From assembly GCA_964396055.1 (NCBI GenBank), contig CAYNDV010000173.1, positions 1-8,932 of the forward strand: a DNA stretch of 8,932 nt, given 5' to 3'. A model generated the notes under the pieces. It saw nothing but the letters and a program-made list of their open reading frames with translations. It was not told where the DNA came from and did not search any database. The stretch comes from CAYJPV01 sp964396055 (GTDB lineage: Bacteria > Acidobacteriota > Vicinamibacteria > Vicinamibacterales > JAKQTR01). Numbering within the stretch: the stretch's first letter is position 1; the number at the start of each line of letters is the position of its first letter. Of this stretch, positions 1-5,445 are shown piece after piece. A program made the translations under genes and the position numbers.

Positions 1-278
1 GCGCCGGTGAAGGCGCCCCGCTCGTGGCCGAACAGCTCCGACTCGATCAGCGTCTCGGACAGGATCGCACAGCTCACGGGCACGAACGGCTTGTGCCGGC
101 GCGAACTCGACGAGTGGATCAGGTTCGCCACCATCTCCTTGCCGGTGCCCGTCTCGCCGGTCACCAGCACGCTGGAGTCGCTGTCGGCGATGACGCGGAC
201 GAAGTCGAACACGGCCCGCATGCGGGCACTCCGGCCGACAACGACCTGGTCGATGGTGAATGGCGCGGCTGCGGTCAT
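1..278 (-). CDS. Sigma-54-dependent activator, AAA+ domain (3' part outside window)
   Basis: This is the N-terminal 92 residues of a bacterial enhancer-binding protein, the class of ATPase that remodels sigma-54 RNA polymerase so promoters can open. Visible motifs are the Walker A GETGTGKE (residues 41-48), the segment SCAILSETLIESELFGHERG (69-88) typical of the family, and the GAFTGA sigma-54 contact loop starting at residue 88 and running into the window edge. The AAA+ domain begins within about 15 residues of the ATG at 278. An in-frame TAG at 318-320 with no other ATG, GTG or TTG in between means no receiver, GAF or FHA domain can precede it. It therefore resembles PspF-type activators lacking an N-terminal sensor; any sensing or DNA-binding domain would have to be C-terminal, outside the window. 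No clear Shine-Dalgarno is seen. It is divergent from the Nfu gene. The family call is firm; target genes are unknown. Confidence 0.93.
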   Translation of the reverse strand, partial: MTAAAPFTIDQVVVGRSARMRAVFDFVRVIADSDSSVLVTGETGTGKEMVANLIHSSSSRRHKPFVPVSCAILSETLIESELFGHERGAFTG

Positions 279-334
279 TGAAGAGGGGCTGGGTACTGAT
301 CCCTGTGTGTATTCAGTCTAGCAGATGCGGACGG

Positions 335-342
335 AGTATACT
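335..342. promoter_or_regulatory. Palindromic -10-like element AGTATACT in divergent intergenic region
   Basis: The perfect 8-bp palindrome AGTATACT gives TATACT (5 of 6 matches to the sigma-70 -10) on both strands, at 337-342 on plus and 335-340 on minus. It lies between the divergent sigma-54 activator and Nfu genes, in an AT-richer island of otherwise GC-rich DNA. I see no good -35 hexamer at 16-18 nt on either strand, so promoter function is tentative. Confidence 0.35.
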
Positions 343-385
343 ATTGCCAGTCCCAGCGGCCAGCATCATCTGAAGGCGTCGGGCT

Positions 386-404
386 GCGGCTCCAGACGAG
401 CCGC
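386..404 (+). other. Hairpin in the 5' leader of the Nfu gene
   Basis: A perfect 7-bp inverted repeat, GCGGCTC (386-392) and GAGCCGC (398-404), is separated by a 5-nt loop (CAGAC). It ends 28 nt before the Nfu start codon. There is no following T tract, so it is not a standard intrinsic terminator. A 10-bp self-complementary GGCGGCCGCC follows at 407-416. It could affect translation or message stability, or be chance in GC-rich DNA. Confidence 0.4.
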
Positions 405-432
405 CTGGCGGCCGCCACAACGAAAGGCCCTC

Positions 433-657
433 ATGGTCACCCGCGAACGCGTGCAAACCGTCATCGATCGTATCCGGCCCCTGCTCCAGAACGACGGCGG
501 CGACATCGAACTCGTCGACGTCGCCGACAACCGGGCCAAGGTCCGCCTGACCGGCAACTGTGTCGGGTGTCCGAGCGCGCAGATGACGCTCTATTTCGGC
601 GTCGAGACGGCCTTGAAGGAAGAGATCCCGGAACTCGAGGAACTCCAGGTCGTCTAG
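433..657 (+). CDS. Nfu-type (NifU C-terminal domain) Fe-S cluster protein
   Basis: A 74-residue cytoplasmic protein made of a single NifU C-terminal domain. In this family the domain assembles or carries a [4Fe-4S] cluster and passes it to target enzymes; the two cysteines of a CxxC motif, usually contributed by two subunits, bind the cluster. Here the motif is CVGC (C43 and C46) within GNCVGCPSAQMTL, and the N-terminal signature LLQNDGGDIELVDV (residues 17-30) is also present. The length matches minimal stand-alone Nfu proteins. The ATG at 433 was chosen because AAAGG (423-427) lies 5 nt upstream and the domain starts there; an in-frame ATG at 325 would add 36 residues without family resemblance and would cover the leader hairpin. 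The stop codon overlaps that of the convergent TetR gene. No isc or suf genes lie beside it. The start has moderate and the family high confidence. Confidence 0.93.
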   Translation: MVTRERVQTVIDRIRPLLQNDGGDIELVDVADNRAKVRLTGNCVGCPSAQMTLYFGVETALKEEIPELEELQVV

Positions 658-1274
658 CTCGCACTGCCGGCGGCGCCGTGCATGAACATGTCGAGGATCA
701 CGGCCGCCGGCCGCGACGGCCGATCGGCCCCCGACGCGAGCGCCTCGAAGATGCAGTTGTGGACGATCCCCATGTAGGCCGACGCCAGCATCTCCGGTGG
801 CGCCGCGCGCAGGCACCCCTCGTCGATGCCGGCCCGCATCAGGTCGACGATGTGCGCGCGCAGCCGGCGCGTGTGCTCGCCGACCCGCGCCGCGATCTCG
901 CCGGTGAACGCGGCGGAGAGCCGGCCGCGTTCCGAGAGAAAGAGCTTGAAGAAACCCTTGCGCTGCTCGAAGGCGGTGAACATCGCCTCGGTCAGGGCGA
1001 GGAGCCGTTCCCGGGCGGTGGGCGCCTGGGCCGCCTCATTGAGCAGCGTGAAGAAGTGCTGCCACTGCTCGTCGACCACCCGCAGGTAGAGTTCGTCCTT
1101 GCTGGCGAAAAACTGGTAGACGCCCCCGACGCTGAAGCCGGCTTCGCGTGCGATGTCGCGAATCGACGTGGCGTGGTAGCCGCGGTCGCTGAACACCCGT
1201 TCCGCAGCGTGAACGAGGGTGGCCATGTCGGTGTCGCGGTGGCGTTGGCGGCGGGTAGATGAACCACTATTCAT
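654..1274 (-). CDS. TetR/AcrR-family transcriptional regulator
   Basis: A 206-residue protein with the usual TetR layout: an N-terminal helix-turn-helix and a variable all-helical ligand-binding and dimerisation region. The DNA-binding part spans about residues 18-65, with the signature TSIRDIAREAGFSVGGVYQF (36-55) followed by FASKDEL, which closely fits the family. The C-terminal part (about 66-206) gives no ligand clue. Such proteins usually repress their own gene or a neighbour until a small hydrophobic ligand binds. The ATG at 1274 is the first start after an in-frame TGA in the upstream leader; no Shine-Dalgarno is evident and the leader from the predicted promoter is only about 10 nt. 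It follows the HerA-like gene on the same strand by 66 nt but has its own promoter. The stop codon overlaps that of the Nfu gene. There is no adjacent efflux pump or enzyme gene to name as target. Confidence 0.92.
   Translation of the reverse strand: MNSGSSTRRQRHRDTDMATLVHAAERVFSDRGYHATSIRDIAREAGFSVGGVYQFFASKDELYLRVVDEQWQHFFTLLNEAAQAPTARERLLALTEAMFTAFEQRKGFFKLFLSERGRLSAAFTGEIAARVGEHTRRLRAHIVDLMRAGIDEGCLRAAPPEMLASAYMGIVHNCIFEALASGADRPSRPAAVILDMFMHGAAGSAS
1259..1274. promoter_or_regulatory. Candidate operator dyad over the TetR start codon
   Basis: The inverted repeat ATGAA (1259-1263) and TTCAT (1270-1274) has a 6-bp spacer. It overlaps the TetR start codon and lies just downstream of the predicted transcription start. 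TetR proteins often bind dyads near their own promoter, so autoregulation is plausible. The arms are only 5 bp, so this could be chance. Confidence 0.25.
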
Positions 1275-1291
1275 ATCTAGAACCGTAGCTC

Positions 1292-1320
1292 ATTATGCGC
1301 CCGGCCGAGCCCCCGGTCAA
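1292..1320 (-). promoter_or_regulatory. Sigma-70-type promoter for the TetR gene
   Basis: Read on the minus strand, TTGACC (1315-1320; 5 of 6 to TTGACA) is followed by exactly 17 nt and then CATAAT (1292-1297; 5 of 6 to TATAAT). The predicted start of transcription is near 1285, giving a leader of roughly 10 nt before the ATG at 1274, with no Shine-Dalgarno. It sits in the 66-nt gap between the HerA-like gene stop and the TetR start, so the regulator can be transcribed independently of the gene upstream. Confidence 0.65.
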
Positions 1321-1340
1321 CCCGCCCCTCCGCCGGCCCG

Positions 1341-3653
1341 CTACGCCCTGACGCGCCCGGCACTCCCGTCCCAGTAAGGCACCCACGCCAGCCCGACGGC
1401 CTGGACGGTCACGTCGGTCCGCTTGGGCTTCACCGGCAGCGGTACCAATGTCTCCGCCATCGGGTCCAGTGAGGCCCCAAGGGCCCCGGCCTCGGCTTCA
1501 ATCTGCGCCTCGAGGTCGGCCTTCTGCTGCTGCACGGCCGCCAGCGTCTCCCGGGCCCGGGCGATGTCCTGCTGCTCCTTCATGCTCCGCCCGACGCCCC
1601 TGGCCGCGGTCGTGGCGCGGCCCAGCGTGGACGCCGAGACTGCCTTCCTCCCGAAGAGCGCACCCAGCACGGTGGCCCCGATCGACAGGCCGGTCTGCAG
1701 CTTCTGNNNNNNNNNNNNNNNNNNNNNNNNNNNNNNNNNNNNNNNNNNNNNNNNNNNNNNNNNNNNNNNNNNNNNNNNNNNNNNNNNNNNNNNNNNNNNN
1801 NNNNNNGCCTTGAAGGTCTTCTCCCACCCCTCGTAGGTCCGTGCCCGGGCCGCCGCCGGCGGGATGGCGCCGAAACTGGCCGGCCCCTCTGGTTCGGTCC
1901 GCAGATCCTTGGACGTCAGAGCGACGTCCTCGCCGCCCGCCCAGTCGGCGGCCCCGAGCGTGGCGTCCACGCCCGCGAGGCGGGCGCAACCCGTGGCGTG
2001 CGCGAGGCCGATCTTCGCGTTGGCGAACAGGACGCTGGCCAACCCCAGGGCCACCGGTTCGTAGGTCAGGCGGGCCCCGGCGGGCGCCGGCACCCGGCAC
2101 GGCAGGAAGAACTGCGGAATCCCCGGAGGCAGCACGGGCCGCTCCGTACCGGCGGGCATCGCGCGCCCCGCCACGACCGCCGCGGCCCCCTCGACAGACG
2201 ACCTTCCGCCCGCCGCGGCGGCTGGCGCGTCCGCCACCGCCTTGCGCGGCGCCATCAGGACCTTGATCTGCTCGCGTGTCAGCGGCCCGCGCAGGTACGA
2301 CATCGCCCACCGCGACTCGAACACGGTTGGCGAGGCCTCGTGCACGTTGTTCATCAGGAAGACGCGGCTGCTGAGCCCGCTGAGCAGCCGGTCCACGCCG
2401 GCCCGGTCGAACGAGCCCCCGCCGGTCGTGATCGCGCCCTCGAGGCCGTCCAGCACCCGCGCCTTGTCCCGCTCCGTCTGGAGGCGGCCCAGGAACCACG
2501 TGCCGGCGTTCGACAGCCCCTTGTAGTCGAGGTCGACGGGATTCTGCGTGGCCAGGAGCACGCCCAGGCCAAAGGCGCGGCCCTGCTTGAGCAGGGTGAG
2601 CAGCGGCGCCTTGGACGGCGGCGCGGCCACCGGCGGAAAATAGCCGAACACCTCGTCCATGTAGAAGAGCGCGCGCAGGCTGGTCGTGCCGGGCTGGCTC
2701 CGCATCCAGCCCAGGAGCTCGTTGAGCAGGAGGGCCACGAAGAACATCCGCTCGCGATCGCCGAGGTGGGCAATCGAGATGATCGAGACGCGGGGCCGGC
2801 CGTCGGCCGTGAAGAGGAGCCGATCCGCACTGAGGGGCTCGCCCTCCATCCAGGTCTCGAACCCCGGCGCCGCCAGGAGGTTGTTGAACGCCGTCGCCAG
2901 CGCGAACCGGTCGGCGGCCGGGAAGAACGACTCCAGTTCCAGGACGCCGACGCGCTGCACGGGCGGTTGCTGGATCCGCTGGATCAACCCGGCAAGGTCC
3001 AGGCTCTCGCCGTCAGCCCACGCCCGGCCCAGGATCGTCGACACCAGCACGTGCTCGCGGCTGCGCTCGAGCTCGCCCCCGGCTCCCGCGAGCGTGAGCA
3101 GGCTGGTCGCGGTGGTCGACACCCGTTCGGCCAGCAGTTCCCGGTCGTCGCGCAGCGCCGGCGGGGGCGCGTCGAGCGAACGCAGGATCGACAGCGGCAA
3201 ACCGGCGGTGCTGCCGGGCGTGAAGATCGCGAAGTCCGCCGTCTGGCGCAGGCGGGCGATGCGCGCGCCGTCCTGGCCCCAGTCCGCGAGGCCCTTCGCC
3301 CAGCGCCCGGCCTGGTCGGCGGCGTAGGCCTCTGGCGTCAGGCCTTTCCGACGCGCGTCATCCTCGTTGACCCAGGGGCGGAAGTCGGTGGGCGCCAGGT
3401 CCGGGAACGTCAGCAGCAGGTTGCCGAGGTCCCCTTTCGGATCGACGGCAATCACCGGGATGCCATCGAGCGCGGCTTCCTCGAGCAGGGACAGGCAGAG
3501 CCCCGTCTTCCCGCTGCCGGTCATGCCGACGCACACGCCGTGGGTCACCAGGTCCTTCGAATCGTAGAGCAACAGCCCGTCGCCACGGCGCCCGGCAGCC
3601 ACGTCGTACTCGCGCCCCAGGTAGAACACCCCAAGCTTCTCGAAGTCCTGCAT
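1341..3653 (-). CDS. HerA-like / DUF87-type P-loop ATPase (interrupted by assembly gap)
   Basis: A large RecA-fold ATPase of the HerA/FtsK group. Counting from the ATG at 3653, the Walker A is GMTGSGKT (residues 43-50), followed by VIAVDPKGDLGNLL (67-80). The Walker B is ALFYMDE (328-334, acidic pair D333 E334) and the sensor region is GLGVLLATQNP (362-372). A linker rich in Ala, Gly and Pro (about 470-510) leads to a C-terminal part with YEGWEKTFK, the assembly gap, a Gly/Ala-rich segment (LSIGATVLGALFGRK), a short coiled coil, and an end in LAWVPYW. AAGGAG (3663-3668 on the complement) lies 9 nt before the ATG, fixing the start. Related proteins are hexameric DNA-translocating motors, but this subfamily has no assigned substrate that I know of, and no NurA-like nuclease gene adjoins it. 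The 100 Ns hide residues after 615, so the true length is unknown; the frame is the same on both sides. Confidence 0.88.
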   Translation of the reverse strand: MQDFEKLGVFYLGREYDVAAGRRGDGLLLYDSKDLVTHGVCVGMTGSGKTGLCLSLLEEAALDGIPVIAVDPKGDLGNLLLTFPDLAPTDFRPWVNEDDARRKGLTPEAYAADQAGRWAKGLADWGQDGARIARLRQTADFAIFTPGSTAGLPLSILRSLDAPPPALRDDRELLAERVSTTATSLLTLAGAGGELERSREHVLVSTILGRAWADGESLDLAGLIQRIQQPPVQRVGVLELESFFPAADRFALATAFNNLLAAPGFETWMEGEPLSADRLLFTADGRPRVSIISIAHLGDRERMFFVALLLNELLGWMRSQPGTTSLRALFYMDEVFGYFPPVAAPPSKAPLLTLLKQGRAFGLGVLLATQNPVDLDYKGLSNAGTWFLGRLQTERDKARVLDGLEGAITTGGGSFDRAGVDRLLSGLSSRVFLMNNVHEASPTVFESRWAMSYLRGPLTREQIKVLMAPRKAVADAPAAAAGGRSSVEGAAAVVAGRAMPAGTERPVLPPGIPQFFLPCRVPAPAGARLTYEPVALGLASVLFANAKIGLAHATGCARLAGVDATLGAADWAGGEDVALTSKDLRTEPEGPASFGAIPPAAARARTYEGWEKTFKXXXXXXXXXXXXXXXXXXXXXXXXXXXXXXXXXXQKLQTGLSIGATVLGALFGRKAVSASTLGRATTAARGVGRSMKEQQDIARARETLAAVQQQKADLEAQIEAEAGALGASLDPMAETLVPLPVKPKRTDVTVQAVGLAWVPYWDGSAGRVRA
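1707..1806. other. Assembly gap (100 Ns) inside the HerA-like gene
   Basis: Exactly 100 Ns, the usual placeholder for a scaffold gap of unknown size. It falls in the region between the YEGWEKTFK motif and the C-terminal Gly/Ala-rich segment, where members of this family carry a long Lys/Arg/Glu-rich coiled coil. The real missing sequence is probably not 100 nt. Confidence 0.97.
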
Positions 3654-3738
3654 GACGGTCGACTCCTTGTGGCGTCCAGTTTACGGCAAGTCGGCCGCCG
3701 GACGGCCCAACGCCCGGCGTCGTGGTGTATAAGTGTTG

Positions 3739-3745
3739 AAGGAGG
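3739..3745 (+). promoter_or_regulatory. Strong Shine-Dalgarno fixing the DUF3347 gene start
   Basis: AAGGAGG lies 5 nt before the ATG at 3751. This selects that ATG over the in-frame GTG at 3733, and translation from the ATG begins directly with a signal peptide. A TATAAG (3728-3733) just upstream looks like a -10, but it would place the transcription start inside the ribosome site and has no matching -35, so I do not annotate a promoter. Confidence 0.8.
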
Positions 3746-3750
3746 CTCCC

Positions 3751-4188
3751 ATGAAGACACTGCTGGCACTCGCCGCTCTCGCGGCCGTCGTGATCACCGC
3801 CGCTCCGGCCCGCGCCGCCGACATCCCGGCGGCGGTGCTCGATCCCTACCTGCAGATCCAGACGGCGCTCGCGGCGGACTCGCTCGATGGCGCGAAGACC
3901 GCGGCCAGGACCCTGGCCGCGCAGGGCGCAAAGCTGGGCCCGGCGTTCAAGGCCGCAGCCGACACGGCCGCCGGCCTCGCGGCCGCCGGCGACATCAAGG
4001 CCGCCCGCACGGCGTTCGGCACCCTCAGCGATGCCATGCTGGCGCTGGCCGGTGGCGGCACAGGCGGAGCGGGCGTACGCGTGGCCTACTGCCCCATGGC
4101 CAAGAAGAGCTGGCTGCAGAAGGACGGCCAGATCGCCAACCCATACTACGGCGCCGAAATGCTGCGCTGCGGCGAGTTCAAGAAGTAG
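3751..4188 (+). CDS. Exported DUF3347 domain protein
   Basis: A 145-residue protein with a Sec-type signal peptide (MKTLL, a hydrophobic Ala/Leu/Val stretch, then APARA with cleavage near residue 22-23), so it should act in the periplasm. The mature part has Ala-rich helices (about 27-100), a Gly-rich linker (GGGTGGAG, 101-108) and the family signature YCPMA (113-117), SWLQKDGQIANPYYG (120-134) and MLRCGEF (137-143). DUF3347 also occurs at the C-terminus of some CusB-like metal efflux adaptors. The conserved C114, M116, M137 and C140 are possible soft-metal ligands, but that is an inference. It is a stand-alone gene, divergent from the HerA-like gene, and its 3' end overlaps the convergent phytase-like gene by 11 bp. 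No copper pump, chaperone or CusA/B gene is in the window. Family confidence is high; function is unknown. Confidence 0.88.
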   Translation: MKTLLALAALAAVVITAAPARAADIPAAVLDPYLQIQTALAADSLDGAKTAARTLAAQGAKLGPAFKAAADTAAGLAAAGDIKAARTAFGTLSDAMLALAGGGTGGAGVRVAYCPMAKKSWLQKDGQIANPYYGAEMLRCGEFKK

Positions 4189-5395
4189 GCGCGAGGGGCC
4201 GCGCGAGGCGCACGCGGATGAACTCCGTGGCGTCGCGCCGGCCCTGCTCCCGCCCGCCCGCCGCCGGGAAGTTATTGTCGTTCGCCAGCACGAGCGTCCG
4301 CGCGTCCTCGGCCCAGACGGCTTCCGTCGTCACGAAGGGAAAGGTGAACGGATGCGCGTGCCCGGCGAGGCGCGACGGATTGGCGATCGCCAGCAGGTCC
4401 ACGACCAGGTCCTTCGTCACGTAGGTACCCGGCTCGCCCAGCCGGATCGCGAAGACGCGCTTGAATCCCGCCTCGGGACCGTGTCCACCGTCGCGTTCGA
4501 TGACGAGATACCACGGCCCGCCGCACGGCACCAGTTCCGTGGCGCCATGGGCCGGGTCCGCCAGGCGGTACTTCCACTCGCGTCCCGTGAACGCCCCCTT
4601 CTCGGGGGCAAACTCCAGGATTCTTGCGGTTCCGGCCGGGTCCACGGTCGTGGCCGCCTCCAGCATGGCGAGCAGACGGCCTCCGTCAGGCGTAATGGCC
4701 AGGGCCTCGAAGCCGCGGGACCGCCGCACCGTGGCCGGGTTGGTCCCTCCGGCGTCCGGCGGAGGCAACCCTGGCCGATCGCTCGAGACCAGGCCGGGAA
4801 CGGACGCGGGCGGGGCCAGCACACGCCCCTCGGCATCGACGTGCAGCAAGAACGGCCCGAACTCGTCGCCGATCCACCAGGAGCCGTCAGCCATACGCAC
4901 GAACGACTCCGGATCGAAATCCGAGCCCGTCAGCCAGCGTTCGTCGGTGTCCTCGCGCGTGATCCGGAACGGCACCCGCCGACCGGGATCGGACAGGCGA
5001 ATGACCTGATCCACGGTGATCGTGCCAGACCCGCCGTCCGTCGTCTTCCACTCCGGCGTCAGCCGATAGAGGCTCAGCACGTAGTCCGGCGAATTCCAGC
5101 GCACGCCGAAGCCGTTGTCGGACAGCGCATACCAGGATCCCGGGCGCTCCGGGTCGGGGCGGATGGCCGAGACACCCTGCACGGGCTGGGCCGCGAACGC
5201 CACGCCACGCGCGCCGTTCTCCCTGAACCCGCCCGCCGGCGGCCCGTCGCCGAACGTGTCCGCGGGCAGGCTGGCGAAGCCCACCAGCGTCACGGCCGGC
5301 GGGATCGCCGACGGCTCACGGCCCTGTTGCGCCGCGAAGGCCGTGCCGAAGGCGGCCACTGCCAGCACCGCCGCTGCCGCTCGTGCGGTACGCAT
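4178..5395 (-). CDS. Secreted phytase-like esterase family protein
   Basis: A 405-residue protein of the 'esterase-like activity of phytase' family, expected to form a beta-propeller outside the cytoplasm. A signal peptide is clear: MRTAR, then an Ala/Val/Leu core, with cleavage after AFA near residue 21. Family motifs in order are GVSAIRPDP (74-82), ALSDNGFG (90-97), GSDFDPESFV (157-166), WWIGDEFGPFLL (173-184), GFEALAITPDG (228-238), VIERDGG (298-304) and ANDNNFP (371-377). The many acidic and Asn residues resemble metal-binding propeller positions. Members have been linked to phosphoester or ester hydrolysis, but the natural substrate is generally untested, so phytase activity should not be assumed. 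GGGGAG (complement of 5402-5407) lies 6 nt before the ATG, which supports the start. It is the last gene of the probable operon, 50 nt after the aldehyde dehydrogenase, and its 3' end overlaps the DUF3347 gene. Confidence 0.9.
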   Translation of the reverse strand: MRTARAAAAVLAVAAFGTAFAAQQGREPSAIPPAVTLVGFASLPADTFGDGPPAGGFRENGARGVAFAAQPVQGVSAIRPDPERPGSWYALSDNGFGVRWNSPDYVLSLYRLTPEWKTTDGGSGTITVDQVIRLSDPGRRVPFRITREDTDERWLTGSDFDPESFVRMADGSWWIGDEFGPFLLHVDAEGRVLAPPASVPGLVSSDRPGLPPPDAGGTNPATVRRSRGFEALAITPDGGRLLAMLEAATTVDPAGTARILEFAPEKGAFTGREWKYRLADPAHGATELVPCGGPWYLVIERDGGHGPEAGFKRVFAIRLGEPGTYVTKDLVVDLLAIANPSRLAGHAHPFTFPFVTTEAVWAEDARTLVLANDNNFPAAGGREQGRRDATEFIRVRLARPLAPTS

Positions 5396-5445
5396 GTCTG
5401 TCTCCCCAGGACTCGGCGTGAGTGCCGATCGGCGCGGGGGCCGTG

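Noticed and set aside
325..432. N-terminal extension of the Nfu protein from the ATG at 325
   Set aside because: The extra 36 residues have no family resemblance or targeting signal, and a ribosome site is placed correctly before the ATG at 433.
1341..3653. HerA-like ATPase as part of an antiphage or HerA-NurA repair module
   Set aside because: No nuclease, Sir2, or other partner gene adjoins it; the neighbours are a TetR regulator and a DUF3347 protein, so there is no context for a defence or repair system.
3728..3733. TATAAG as a -10 for the DUF3347 gene
   Set aside because: The start of transcription would fall inside the AAGGAGG ribosome site and no -35 is found at proper spacing.
4189..4204. 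GCGCG-AGGGGC-CGCGC hairpin right after the DUF3347 stop as an intrinsic terminator
   Set aside because: The stem is only 5 bp, there is no T tract after it, and it lies within the coding end of the phytase-like gene.
1998..4424. Very long open frame on the plus strand (808 codons) across the HerA-like gene and beyond
   Set aside because: Its translation is rich in Arg, Gly, Ala and Pro without any domain motif. It is the shadow of the real minus-strand gene in GC-rich DNA and also crosses the real DUF3347 gene in another frame.
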